Origin: Symbiodinium natans
Taxonomy: Eukaryota > Sar > Dinophyceae > Suessiales > Symbiodiniaceae
NCBI GenBank assembly: GCA_905221605.1
Contig: CAJNDS010001081.1
Coordinates: 1-35,987, forward strand
Length of the DNA: 35,987 bases
Direction of reading: 5' to 3'
Shown here piece after piece: positions 1-11,215 of this stretch (its first letter is position 1; each line of letters starts with the position of its first letter). The notes beneath the pieces were generated by a model. That model was not told the origin of the DNA. It made no database searches and worked only from the letters and a program-made list of their open reading frames with translations. The translations under genes were made by a program, and so were the position numbers.

Positions 1-290
1 ACCCGATTGGTGAAAGACCAATGTGTACCTTGACGTTCTGCCTGAAGGCGCGAAGTGCTTCTTAGACGGTCAGCGACCATTTATTCGTATGGCAGGCATG
101 CCCCAGCTTCGGCGCTCCGGTTGACACAGGTCCTCGCCAGAAGCAGAAGAACACCTCTTGCGTCCTTCACCCTTTAGGGGACGACCGGTAGTGTAATACT
201 GACATTGGCGTGCGGTGATTGGGTGGCGGGTTTCCTGCACCTGTCCTTTAATAACTTTGTAAATTGCCAAAGGGTGAATCCAGTCCTGAT

Positions 291-960
291 AAAGGGGTTT
301 CCGCAGGGTTTCCGTTCATGTTGTTAAGCTTCTGGAGGGTTTGCCTGGGTTTCCCTACAGTTTCGCGAGGGTTTCCGCGGGGTTTCTGGGGGTTTCCGTG
401 GGTTTCCTTAGATTTCGTGCATGTGTTAAAACCTATTGGATGGTTTTGGTAGGTTCCTCAAGGGTTTCGTGAGGGTTTCCGTGGGATTTCGTGCAGTTTT
501 TGAACTTTCCGGAGGTTTTCTTTGAATTTCTCTAAAGTTTTGTGAGGGTTTCCGCGGATGTCCGTGGGTTTTGTCAAGTTTTGCCTTGGTTTTTTAAAAG
601 CTTTCAGATGGTTTCCCTGGGGTTTTCTAAGGTTTGCGGGGTTTCAGTGGGTTTTGTTAGATTTTGCGTAGGTTTTTGAAGCTCTCGGAAGGTTTTTCTA
701 ATGTCTTGTGAAGGTTACCGTGGGTTTTCCATGGTTTTTGACAGCTTTGAAGGGGTTTCCGTGGGTTTCTTAGGGCTGTGTGAGGGTTTCCGCGGGGTTT
801 CTGTGGGTTTTCTTATATAGGTCGTGCGCAGGTCTTTAAAGCTTCCAGTGGAGCTTTGTGAGGGTTCCTGCAAAATCTCCGCGGGGTTTCGATTGGTTTT
901 CTCATGCTTTGCGCGGCTTTGGAAAAAGATGTCAGAAGCTTCAGCGAGGGTTTCCATGAG
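291..960 (+). repeat. GT-rich microrepeat block with G-quadruplex motif (example from unit 1)
   Basis: About 670 bp of degenerate GGGTTTCC / GGGTTTT words on one strand only, giving strong GT skew. A canonical G4 pattern (four runs of at least three G, loops 7, 5 and 7 nt) lies at 369-402. The same block recurs at 2859-3535, 5437-6103, 8966-9632, 11506-12172, 14072-14740 and 16639-17307. The word is not the TTTAGGG telomere repeat. Translations of this block are low-complexity (GFPxGF-like) and should not be read as proteins. Confidence 0.85.
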
Positions 961-1460
961 CTTCCATGGCACCATGGATTTCCTCAGCGTTACTTCAAGC
1001 TTTGGAATTTGTCACATGATGCGGTCGGCGCTCGTCCAGATAGGCAAGATGCAAGAGGCGCAGTGTGTCGTGCGGCTTTGCAGCGCTGCCAGGTGAGGTT
1101 GTGGGAGGTGGATGCTGATGGCGCAGGGAGAATCAGAAGTGACCGCTGGGGCTAACCCAGCTGTATTTTTCCGCCGGAGTAGGTCCGAGTAGGTTTTCCA
1201 TATGTGCTCCGGGTCTTTGCGCAGGAAATTGTTCCGAGGCCAGATTCTGGGTCCGCTTTTGTGTGCAAAAGTCACGTCCGCTTGTGCGTGGCCTCCCCGG
1301 TGCCCGTTTCTATTATGTTGATCACTTCCGCAAGAAAGCTGCCTGTGGAGGGTCGTTGTTCTTTAAAAACAAAATTCTCCACGCTAGGAGCTTGCCTGTG
1401 GGTCAGAGTTGCTGTAGCGTCGCAATCTGGGGAGCCAGGGGCTCGAAAAATGCAGATTTA

Positions 1461-1507
1461 GCGACACCAAAATTGGGGCCGCCAGGCGGCCCCAATTTTG
1501 GGGTCGC
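1461..1507 (+). repeat. 47-nt near-perfect palindrome (P1)
   Basis: Two 23-nt arms around a single A. The core is AAAATTGGGGCCGCC-A-GGCGGCCCCAATTTT, with one mismatch further out, and the arms end GCGAC / GTCGC. It recurs at 4039-4085, 6607-6653, 7088-7134, 7569-7615, 10133-10179, 12674-12720 and 15240-15286 without change. It would form a very stable hairpin or cruciform. Confidence 0.95.
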
Positions 1508-1565
1508 AGTTCCAGCCTTTTCATGTATTTACACATTATAATAAGGGAAGCTGGGTGCATTTCCT

Positions 1566-1610
1566 GGCCCCATTTTTGGGGCCGCGAGACGGCCCCATTT
1601 TTGGGGTCGC
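1566..1610 (+). repeat. Double hairpin made of a 25-nt direct repeat (P2)
   Basis: Two direct copies of GGCCCCATTTTTGGGG, each self-complementary (GGCCCCA/TGGGGCC in the first copy), are joined by CCGCGAGAC and end in GGGGTCGC, the same ending as palindrome P1. Other copies: 4144-4188, 6712-6756, 7193-7237, 7674-7718, 12779-12823 and 15344-15388. Unit 4 has only one repeat (10238-10257). Confidence 0.9.
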
Positions 1611-2182
1611 AAGTTTGAGCCCTGGGCTCACGCAGCTGGGTCTCGTCAGCGTGCCTGTGCCTGCCCTTGTTCCAGGAACGTTGGGGAGCAGCGTGCAGAA
1701 CATAAGCTTGGGGATCAGGGGCTTGTCCGAAGCAGCTGCTTGCTTTTGTAATGCTGCAGCAGAAAGGGAGCTGCAACTGTGGAGGCCACTTTCATGCGGT
1801 TGTCTTTTAGCTTGTGTTTAGCAGCCCTAAATGTTGTTCCTTGTTTACAGGAGATTTCGGAGATTTGCGTTGAATTGCGTTTGTTTGCTATTTTTGCAAT
1901 GTACTTTTGCTTTTGTTTGCACGTAGACCTGTTTTGCTGGATTTTGTGCCGGATTGTTTTTTCAAGATGCCTTGAGATCTGCAAGACTCTCAGAGACTTT
2001 TGCTAAGTTTTGCGCCTACGGGCCATGTGTCTTCAACAGATTGCATCTGAGCCGCTGCTCGCTGAGCGCTCTCTTGCCTCAAGCAGCTCCTAGGCCACAG
2101 CTAGCGTACTTGCGCCATGTCTGCCCCGTCGGAGCCTGATTTGTTGGCCGAAAAAAGTGCCCAGACATAGTCCGTAGGGTCC

Positions 2183-2467
2183 ATGTTTGTGCTTCCAAGG
2201 TGTCGCAAGCCCTTCGCAACTCGCTCAGCGAAGTACTCAGTGGAGGAGGTTGCCGAGGTCTTCAAGGCCGTTTTTTGGCGATGCGAGAGGCTTCACATTC
2301 GTTGCGGGGCGCTTGCGCGGCCGGCCGGTGCGCGGCCGGAGGTGTCCAAGCTCATCCGTGCGCTGCTTGGTGGCCTAGCTGTGTATGGTTGTAGCAACAG
2401 CCATGCGCGGGGTCAAAGCTTTGGGTGCAAGAAACCAGTCATGCCTTCAGTCAGGTCCTTGGGTTGA
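2183..2467 (+). CDS. Small conserved ORF of array A (94 codons), doubtful
   Basis: An ATG-initiated ORF lies at the same place in six units (also 4761-5045, 8290-8574, 10830-11114, 13396-13680, 15960-16247). The middle of the product reads SVEEVAEVFKAVFWRCERL, which is of ordinary composition, followed by a stretch rich in Ala, Arg and Gly. The frame survives in every copy, including a 3-nt insertion in unit 6. However, the few substitutions (Val to Asp, Leu to Gln) change the protein, so there is no sign of purifying selection. No family was recognised; a chance ORF in a young satellite is at least as likely. Confidence 0.15.
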   Translation: MFVLPRCRKPFATRSAKYSVEEVAEVFKAVFWRCERLHIRCGALARPAGARPEVSKLIRALLGGLAVYGCSNSHARGQSFGCKKPVMPSVRSLG

Positions 2468-2568
2468 GTCTGACATGAACCCTGAGGCAGGAAGTCAGTC
2501 TTGTTCTATAGCAAGTTGTGACGTGGACGGTGAAGCCAGGCAGACGTAGACTGTATTCCTTTTTCTGA

Positions 2569-5146
2569 ACCCGATTGGTGAAAGACCAATGTGTACCTTG
2601 ACGTTCTGCCTGAAGGCGCGAAGTGCTTCTTAGACGGTCAGCGACCATTGATTCGTATGGCAGGCATGCCCCAGCTTCGGCGCTCCGGTTGACAGAGGTC
2701 CTCGCCAGAAGCAGAAGAACACCTCTTGCGTCCTTCACCCTTTAGGGGACGACCGGTAGTATAATACTGACATTGGCGTGCGGTGATTGGGTGGCGGGTT
2801 TCCTGCACCTGTCCTTTAATAACTTTGTAAATTGCCAAAGGGTGAATCCAGTCCTGATAAAGGGGTTTCCGCAGGGTTTCCGTTCATGTTTGTTAAGCTT
2901 CTGGAGGGTTTCCCTGGGTTTCCCTACAGTTTCGCGAGGGTTTCCGCGGGGTTTCTGGGGGTTTCCGTGGGTTTCCTTAGATTTCGTGCATGTGTTAAAA
3001 CCTATTGGATGGTTTTGGTAGGTTCCTCAAGGGTTTCGTGAGGGTTTCCGTGGGATTTCGTGCAGTTTTTGAACTTTCCGGAGGTTTTCCTTGAATTTCT
3101 CTAAAGTTTTGTGAGGGTTTCCGCGGATGTCCGTGGGTTTTGTCAAGTTTTGCCTTGGTTTTTTAAAAGCTTTCAGATGGTTTCCCTGGGGTTTTCTAAG
3201 GTTTGCGGGGTTTCAGTGGGTTTTGTTAGATTTTGCGTAGGTTTTTGAAGCTCTCGGAAGGTTTTTCTAATGTCTTGTGAAGGTTACCGTGGGTTTTCCA
3301 TGGTTTTTGACAGCTTTGAAGGGGTTTCCGTGGGTTTCTTAGGGCTGTGTGAGGGTTTCCGCGGGGTTTCTGTGGGTTTTCTTATATAGGTCGTGCGCAG
3401 GTCTTTAAAGCTTCCAGTGGAGCTTTGTGAGGGTTCCTGCAAAATCTCCGCGGGGTTTCGATTGGTTTTCTCATGCTTTGCGCGGCTTTGGAAAAAGATG
3501 TCAGAAGCTTCAGCGAGGGTTTCCATATTTCCATGAGCTTCCATGGCACCATGGATTTCCTCAGCGTTACTTCAAGCTTTGGAATTTGTCACATGATGCG
3601 GTCGGCGCTCGTCCAGATAGGCAAGATGCAAGAGGCGCAGTGTGTCGTGCGGCTTTGCAGCGCTGCCAGGTGAGGTTGCGGAGGTGGATGCTGATGGCGC
3701 AGGGAGAATCAGAAGTGACCGCTGGGGCTAACCCAGCTGTATTTTTCCGCAGGAGTAGGTCCGAGTAGGTTTTCCATATGTGCTCCGGGTCTTTGCGCAG
3801 GAAATTGTTCCGAGGCCAGATTCTGGGTCCGCTTTTGTGTGCAAAAGTCACGTCCGCTTGTGTGTGGCCTCCCCGGTGCCCGTTTCTATTATGTTGATCA
3901 CTTCCGCAAGAAAGCTGCCTGTGGAGGGTCGTTGTTCTTTAAAAACAAAAATTCTCCACGCTAGGAGCTTGCCTGTGGGTCAGAGTTGCTGTAGCGTCGC
4001 AATCTGGGGAGCCCAGGGGCTCGAAAAATGCAGATTTAGCGACACCAAAATTGGGGCCGCCAGGCGGCCCCAATTTTGGGGTCGCAGTTCCAGCCTTTTC
4101 ATGTATTTACACATTATAATAAGGGAAGCTGGGTGCATTTCCTGGCCCCATTTTTGGGGCCGCGAGACGGCCCCATTTTTGGGGTCGCAAGTTTGAGCCC
4201 TGGGCTCACGCAGCTGGGTCTCGTCAGCGTGCCTGTGCCTGCCCTTGTTCCAGGAACGTTGGGGAGCAGCGTGCAGAACATAAGCTTGGGGATCAGGGGC
4301 TTGTCCGAAGCAGCTGCTTGCTTTTGTAATGCTGCAGCAGAAAGGGAGCTGCAACTGTGGAGGCCACTTTCATGCGGTTGTCTTTTAGCTTGTGTTTAGC
4401 AGCCCTAAATGTTGTTCCTTGTTTACAGGAGATTTCGGAGATTTGCGTTGAATTGCGTTTGTTTGCTATTTTTGCAATGTACTTTTGCTTTTGTTTGCAC
4501 GTAGACCTGTTTTGCTGGATTTTGTGCCGGATTGTTTTTTCAAGATGCCTTGAGATCTGCAAGACTCTCAGAGACTTTTGCTAAGTTTTGCGCCTACGGG
4601 CCATGTGTCTTCAACAGATTGCATCTGAGCCGCTGCTCGCTGAGCGCTCTCTTGCCTCAAGCAGCTCCTAGGCCACAGCTAGCGTACTTGCGCCATGTCT
4701 GCCACGTCGGAGCCTGATTTGTTGGCCGAAAAAAGTGCCCAGACATAGTCCGTAGGGTCCATGTTTGTGCTTCCAAGGTGTCGCAAGCCCTTCGCAACTC
4801 GCTCAGCGAAGTACTCAGTGGAGGAGGTTGCCGAGGTCTTCAAGGCCGTTTTTTGGCGATGCGAGAGGCTTCACATTCGTTGCGGGGCGCTTGCGCGGCC
4901 GGCCGGTGCGCGGCCGGAGGTGTCCAAGCTCATCCGTGCGCTGCTTGGTGGCCTAGCTGTGTATGGTTGTAGCAACAGCCATGCGCGGGGTCAAAGCTTT
5001 GGGTGCAAGAAACCAGTCATGCCTTCAGTCAGGTCCTTGGGTTGAGTCTGACATGAACCCTGAGGCAGGAAGTCAGTCTTGTTCTATAGCAAGTTGTGAC
5101 GTGGACGGTGAAGCCAGGCAGACGTAGACTGTATTCCTTTTTCTGA
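2569..5146 (+). repeat. Array A unit 2
   Basis: Full unit, 2578 bp. GT-rich block 2859-3535, palindromes 4039-4085 and 4144-4188, small ORF 4761-5045. It differs from its neighbours by a 9-nt local duplication at the end of the GT-rich block (TTTCCATATTTCCATGAG, around 3520-3537). Otherwise it carries the early-type variants, for example GGAACGTTG at about 4252. Confidence 0.95.
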
Positions 5147-6442
5147 ACCCGATTGGTGAAAGACCAATGTGTACCTTGACGTTCTGCCTGAAGGCGCGAA
5201 GTGCTTCTTAGACGGTCAGCGACCATTGATTCGTATGGCAGGCATGCCCCAGCTTCGGCGCTCCGGTTGACAGAGGTCCTCGCCAGAAGCAGAAGAACAC
5301 CTCTTGCGTCCTTCACCCTCTAGGGGACGACCGGTAGTATAATACTGACATTGGCGTGCGGTGATTGGGTGGCGGGTTTCCTGCACCTGTCCTTTAATAA
5401 CTTTGTAAATTGCCAAAGGGTGAATCCAGTCCTGATAAAGGGGTTTCCGCAGGGTTTCCGTTCATGTTTGTTAAGCTTCTGGAGGGTTTCCCTGGGTTTC
5501 CCTACAGTTTCGCGAGGGTTTCCGCGGGGTTTCTGGGGGTTTCCGTGGGTTTCCTTAGATTTCGTGCATGTGTTAAAACCTATTGGATGGTTTTGGTAGG
5601 TTCCTCAAGGGTTTCGTGAGGGTTTCCGTGGGATTTCGTGCAGTTTTTGAACTTTCCGGAGGTTTTCTTTGAGTTTCTCTAAAGTTTTGTGAGGGTCTCC
5701 GCGGATGTCCGTGGGTTTTGTCAAGTTTTGCCTTGGTTTTTTAAAACTTTCAGATGGTTTCCCTGGGGTTTTCTAAGGTTTGCGGGGTTTCAGTGGGTTT
5801 TGTTAGATTTTGCGTAGGTTTTTGAAGCTCTCGGAAGGTTTTTCTAATGTCTTGTGAAGGTTACCGTGGGTTTTCCATGGTTTTTGACAGCTTTGAAGGG
5901 GTTTCCGTGGGTTTCTTAGGGCTGTGTGAGGGTTTCCGCGGGGTTTCTGTGGGTTTTCTTATATAGGTCGTGCGCAGGTCTTTAAAGCTTCCAGTGGAGC
6001 TTTGTGAGGGTTCCTGCAAAATCTCCGCGGGGTTTCGATTGGTTTTCTCATGCTTTGCGCGCTTTGGAAAAAGATGTCAGAAGCTTCAGCGAGGGTTTCC
6101 ATGAGCTTCCATGGCACCATGGATTTCCTCAGCGTTACTTCAAGCTTTGGAATTTGTCACATGATGCGGTCGGCGCTCGTCCAGATAGGCAAGATGCAAG
6201 AGGCGCAGTGTGTCGTGCGGCTTTGCAGCGCTGCCAGGTGAGGTTGTGGAGGTGGATGCTGATGGCGCAGGGAGAATCAGAAGTGACCGCTGGGGCTAAC
6301 CCAGCTGTATTTTTCCGCAGGAGTAGGTCCGAGTAGGTTTTCCATATGTGCTCCGGGTCTTTGCGCAGGAAATTGTTCCGAGGCCAGATTCTGGGTCCGC
6401 TTTTGTGTGCAAAAGTCACGTCCGCTTGTGTGTGGCCTCCCC

Positions 6443-6923
6443 GGTGCCCGTTTCTATTATGTTGATCACTTCCGCAAGAAAGCTGCCTGTGGAGGGTCGT
6501 TGTTCTTTAAAAACAAAAATTCTCCACGCTAGGAGCTTGCCTGTGGGTCAGAGTTGCTGTAGCGTCGCAATCTGGGGAGCCCAGGGGCTCGAAAAATGCA
6601 GATTTAGCGACACCAAAATTGGGGCCGCCAGGCGGCCCCAATTTTGGGGTCGCAGTTCCAGCCTTTTCATGTATTTACACATTATAATAAGGGAAGCTGG
6701 GTGCATTTCCTGGCCCCATTTTTGGGGCCGCGAGACGGCCCCATTTTTGGGGTCGCAAGTTTGAGCCCTGGGCTCACGCAGCTGGGTCTCGTCAGCGTGC
6801 CTGTGCCTGCCCTTGTTCCAGGAACGTTGGGGAGCAGCGTGCAGAACATAAGCTTGGGGATCAGGGGCTTGTCCGAAGCAGCTGCTTGCTTTTGTAATGC
6901 TGCAGCAGAAAGGGAGCTGCAAC
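6443..6923 (+). repeat. 481-bp subrepeat, copy 1
   Basis: First of three tandem copies inside unit 3. It starts at GGTGCCCGTTTC and ends at GAGCTGCAAC. It contains both palindromes (6607-6653, 6712-6756) and early-type variants: CATTTCCTGGCC, CCTGTGCCTG, GGAACGTTG. Confidence 0.95.
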
Positions 6924-7404
6924 GGTGCCCGTTTCTATTATGTTGATCACTTCCGCAAGAAAGCTGCCTGTGGAGGGTCGTTGTTCTTTAAAAACAAAAA
7001 TTCTCCACGCTAGGAGCTTGCCTGTGGGTCAGAGTTGCTGTAGCGTCGCAATCTGGGGAGCCCAGGGGCTCGAAAAATGCAGATTTAGCGACACCAAAAT
7101 TGGGGCCGCCAGGCGGCCCCAATTTTGGGGTCGCAGTTCCAGCCTTTTCATGTATTTACACATTATAATAAGGGAAGCTGGGTGCATTTCGTGGCCCCAT
7201 TTTTGGGGCCGCGAGACGGCCCCATTTTTGGGGTCGCAAGTTTGAGCCCTGGGCTCACGCAGCTGGGTCTCGTCAGCGTGCCTGCGCCTGCCCTTGTTCC
7301 AGGAACCTTGGGGAGCAGCGTGCAGAACATAAGCTTGGGGATCAGGGGCTTGTCCGAAGCAGCTGCTTGCTTTTGTAATGCTGCAGCAGAAAGGGAGCTG
7401 CAAC
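6924..7404 (+). repeat. 481-bp subrepeat, copy 2 (late-type variants)
   Basis: Same length as copy 1, but with the variants of units 4-6: CATTTCGTGGCC, CCTGCGCCTG, GGAACCTTG. It is flanked on both sides by early-type copies. This suggests unequal exchange or gene conversion between units rather than simple slippage. Confidence 0.95.
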
Positions 7405-7885
7405 GGTGCCCGTTTCTATTATGTTGATCACTTCCGCAAGAAAGCTGCCTGTGGAGGGTCGTTGTTCTTTAAAAACAAAAAGTCTCCACGCTAGGAGCTT
7501 GCCTGTGGGTCAGAGTTGCTGTAGCGTCGCAATCTGGGGAGCCCAGGGGCTCGAAAAATGCAGATTTAGCGACACCAAAATTGGGGCCGCCAGGCGGCCC
7601 CAATTTTGGGGTCGCAGTTCCAGCCTTTTCATGTATTTACACATTATAATAAGGGAAGCTGGGTGCATTTCCTGGCCCCATTTTTGGGGCCGCGAGACGG
7701 CCCCATTTTTGGGGTCGCAAGTTTGAGCCCTGGGCTCACGCAGCTGGGTCTCGTCAGCGTGCCTGTGCCTGCCCTTGTTCCAGGAACGTTGGGGAGCAGC
7801 GTGCAGAACATAAGCTTGGGGATCAGGGGCTTGTCCGAAGCAGCTGCTTGCTTTTGTAATGCTGCAGCAGAAAGGGAGCTGCAAC
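7405..7885 (+). repeat. 481-bp subrepeat, copy 3
   Basis: Third copy, with early-type variants. Here CTGCAAC continues into TGTGGAGG, the normal continuation of the array unit, so this copy carries the original right flank. Confidence 0.95.
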
Positions 7886-8675
7886 TGTGGAGGCCACTTT
7901 CATGCGGTTGTCTTTTAGCTTGTGTTTAGCAGCCCTAAATGTTGTTCCTTGTTTACAGGAGATTTCGGAGATTTGCGTTGTTTTGCGTTTGTTTGCTATT
8001 TTTGCAATGTACTTTTGCTTTTGTTTGCACGTAGACCTGTTTTGCTGGATTTTGTGCCGGATTGTTTTTTCAAGATGCCTTGAGATCTGCAAGACTCTCA
8101 GAGACTTTTGCTAAGTTTTTGCGCCTACGGGCCATGTGTCTTCAACAGATTGCATCTGAGCCGCTGCTCGCTGAGCGCTCTTGCCTCAAGCAGCTCCTAG
8201 GCCACAGCTAGCGTACTTGCGCCATGTCTGCCCCGTCGGAGCCTGATTTGTTGGCCGAAAAAAGTGCCCAGACATAGTCCGTAGGGTCCATGTTTGTGCT
8301 TCCAAGGTGTCGCAAGCCCTTCGCAACTCGCTCAGCGAAGTACTCAGTGGAGGAGGTTGCCGAGGTCTTCAAGGCCGATTTTTGGCGATGCGAGAGGCTT
8401 CACATTCGTTGCGGGGCGCAGGCGCGGCCGGCCGGTGCGCGGCCGGAGGTGTCCAAGCTCATCCGTGCGCTGCTTGGTGGCCTAGCTGTGTATGGTTGTA
8501 GCAACAGCCATGCGCGGGGTCAAAGCTTTGGGTGCAAGAAACCAGTCATGCCTTCAGTCAGGTCCTTGGGTTGAGTCTGACATGAACCCTGAGGCAGGAA
8601 GTCAGTCTTGTTCTATAGCAAGTTGTGACGTGGACGGTGAAGCCAGGCAGACGTAGACTGTATTCCTTTTTCTGA

Positions 8676-11215
8676 ACCCGATTGGTGAAAGACCAATGTG
8701 TACCTTGACGTTCTGCCTGAAGGCGCGAAGTGCTTCTTAGACGGTCAGCGACCATTGATTCGTATGGCAGGCATGCCCCAGCTTCGGCGCTCCGGTTGAC
8801 AGAGGTCCTCGCCAGAAGCAGAAGAACACCTCTTGCGTCCTTTATCCTCTAGGGGACGACCGGTAGTATAATACTGACATTGGCGTGCGGTGATTGGGTG
8901 GCGGGTTTCCTGCACCTGTCCTTTAATAACTTTGTAAATTGCCAAAGGGTGAATCCAGTCCTGATAAAGGGGTTTCCGCAGGGTTTCCGTTCATGTTTGT
9001 TAAGCTTCTGGAGGGTTTCCCTGGGTTTCCCTACAGTTTCGCGAGGGTTTCCGCGGGGTTTCTGGGGGTTTCCGTGGGTTTCCTTAGATTTCGTGCATGT
9101 GTTAAAACCTATTGATGGTTTTGGTAGGTTCCTCAAGGGTTTCGTGAGGGTTTCCGTGGGATTTCGTGCAGTTTTTGAACTTTCCGGAGGTTTTCCTTGA
9201 ATTTCTCTAAAGTTTTGTGAGGGTTTCCGCGGATGTCCGTGGGTTTTGTCAAGTTTTGCCTTGGTTTTTTAAAGCTTTCAGATGGTTTCCCTGGGGTTTT
9301 CTAAGGTTTGCGGGGTTTCAGTGGGTTTTGTTAGATTTTGCGTAGGTTTTTGAAGCTCTCGGAAGGTTTTTCTAATGTCTTGTGAAGGTTACCGTGGGTT
9401 TTCCATGGTTTTTGACAGCTTTGAAGGGGTTTCCGTGGGTTTCTTAGGGCTGTGTGAGGGTTTCCGCGGGGTTTCTGTGGGTTTTCTTATATAGGTCGTG
9501 CGCAGGTCTTTAAAGCTTCCAGTGGAGCTTTGTGAGGGTTCCTGCAAAATCTCCGCGGGGTTTCGATTGGTTTTCTCATGCTTTGCGGCTTTGGCAAAAG
9601 ATGTCAGAAGCTTCAGCGAGGGTTTCCATGAGCTTCCATGGCACCATGGATTTCCTCAGCGTTACTTCAAGCTTTGGAATTTGTCACATGATGCGGTCGG
9701 CGCTCGTCCAGATAGGCAAGATGCAAGAGGCGCAGTGTGTCGTGCGGCTTTGCAGCGCTGCCAGGTGAGGTTGTGGAGGTGGATGCTGATGGCGCAGGGA
9801 GAATCAGAAGTGACCGCTGGGGCTAACCCAGCTGTATTTTTCCGCAGGAGTAGGTCCGAGTAGGTTTTCCATATGTGCTCCGGGTCTTTGCGCAGGAAAT
9901 TGTTCCGAGGCCAGATTCTGGGTCCGCTTTTGTGTGCAAAAGTCACGTCCGCTTGTGCGTGGCCTCCCCGGTGCCCGTTTCTATTATGTTGATCACTTCC
10001 GCAAGAAAGCTGCCTGTGGAGGGTCGTTGTTCTTTAAAAAAAAAATTCTCCACGCTAGGAGCTTGCCTGTGGGTCAGAGTTGCTGTAGCGTCGCAATCTG
10101 GGGAGCGCAGGGGCTCGAAAAATGCAGATTTAGCGACACCAAAATTGGGGCCGCCAGGCGGCCCCAATTTTGGGGTCGCAGTTCCAGCCTTTTCATGTAT
10201 TTACACATTATAATAAGGGAAGCTGGGTGCATTTCGTGGCCCCATTTTTGGGGTCGCAAGTTTGAGCCCTGGGCTCACGCAGCTGGGTCTCGTCAGCGTG
10301 CCTGCGCCTGCCCTTGTTCCAGGAACCTTGGGGAGCAGCGTGCAGAACATAAGCTTGGGGATCAGGGGCTTGTCCGAAGCAGCTGCTTGCTTTTGTAATG
10401 CTGCAGCAGAAAGGGAGCTGCAACTGTGGAGGCCACTTTCATGCGGTTGTCTTTTAGCTTGTGTTTAGCAGCCCTAAATGTTGTTCCTTGTTTACAGGAG
10501 ATTTCGGAGATTTGCGTTGTTTTGCGTTTGTTTGCTATTTTTGCAATGTACTTTTGCTTTTGTTTGCACGTAGACCTGTTTTGCTGGATTTTGTGCCGGA
10601 TTGTTTTTTCAAGATGCCTTGAGATCTGCAAGACTCTCAGAGACTTTTGCTAATTTTTGCGCCTACGGGCCATGTGTCTTCAACAGATTGCATCTGAGCC
10701 GCTGCTCGCTGAGCGCTCTCTTGCCTCAAGCAGCTCCTAGGCCACAGCTAGCGTACTTGCGCCATGTCTGCCACGTCGGAGCCTGATTTGTTGGCCGAAA
10801 AAAGTGCCCAGACATAGTCCGTAGGGTCCATGTTTGTGCTTCCAAGGTGTCGCAAGCCCTTCGCAACTCGCTCAGCGAAGTACTCAGTGGAGGAGGTTGC
10901 CGAGGTCTTCAAGGCCGATTTTTGGCGATGCGAGAGGCTTCACATTCGTTGCGGGGCGCAGGCGCGGCCGGCCGGTGCGCGGCCGGAGGTGTCCAAGCTC
11001 ATCCGTGCGCTGCTTGGTGGCCTAGCTGTGTATGGTTGTAGCAACAGCCATGCGCGGGGTCAAAGCTTTGGGTGCAAGAAACCAGTCATGCCTTCAGTCA
11101 GGTCCTTGGGTTGAGTCTGACATGAACCCTGAGGCAGGAAGTCAGTCTTGTTCTATAGCAAGTTGTGACGTGGACGGTGAAGCCAGGCAGACGTAGACTG
11201 TATTCCTTTTTCTGA
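8676..11215 (+). repeat. Array A unit 4
   Basis: Full unit, 2540 bp, the shortest complete copy. GT-rich block 8966-9632, first palindrome 10133-10179, small ORF 10830-11114. The second palindrome region (10238-10257) has lost exactly one 25-nt direct repeat, which accounts for most of the length difference. Confidence 0.95.

Larger units (their letters stand above)
1..2568 (+). repeat. Array A unit 1
   Basis: Full unit, 2568 bp. The layout is: start hairpin ATTGGT-GAAAG-ACCAAT at 6-22; GT-rich block 291-960; palindromes at 1461-1507 and 1566-1610; T-rich stretch about 1840-1960; 94-codon ORF at 2183-2467. Peculiarities: the TTTCCGCAG acceptor-like site of the other units reads TTTCCGCCG here (about 1168-1178), and the short palindrome AGTATAATACT near 190 reads AGTGTAATACT. 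Confidence 0.95.
5147..8675 (+). repeat. Array A unit 3, enlarged by an internal triplication
   Basis: This unit is 3529 bp, about 961 bp longer than its neighbours, because a 481-bp internal segment occurs three times (from 6443, 6924 and 7405). GT-rich block 5437-6103; palindrome pairs at 6607/6712, 7088/7193 and 7569/7674; small ORF 8290-8574. Its 5' part carries early-type variants, while its 3' part carries late-type ones: GTTGTTTTGCG near 7977 and GCCGATTTTTGG near 8374. It is therefore the recombination point between the two types. Confidence 0.95.

Noticed and set aside
70-270. Minus-strand 66-codon ORF repeated in each array A unit
   Set aside because: Present only because the satellite is repeated; ordinary for GC-rich DNA, with no recognisable protein features.
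291-960. Telomeric repeat
   Set aside because: The word is degenerate GGGTTTCC, not TTTAGGG, and it lies inside a satellite unit.
264-1000. ORFs through the GT-rich block on both strands
   Set aside because: They translate the GGGTTTCC microrepeat into GFP/VSVGF-like low-complexity strings.
1089-1178. Small intron in array A (CAG/GTGAGG to TTTCCGCAG)
   Set aside because: No coding exons on either side, and the acceptor is lost in unit 1.
6443-7885. CRISPR or integron-like array
   Set aside because: The 481-bp copies are contiguous without spacers, and the context is eukaryotic satellite DNA.
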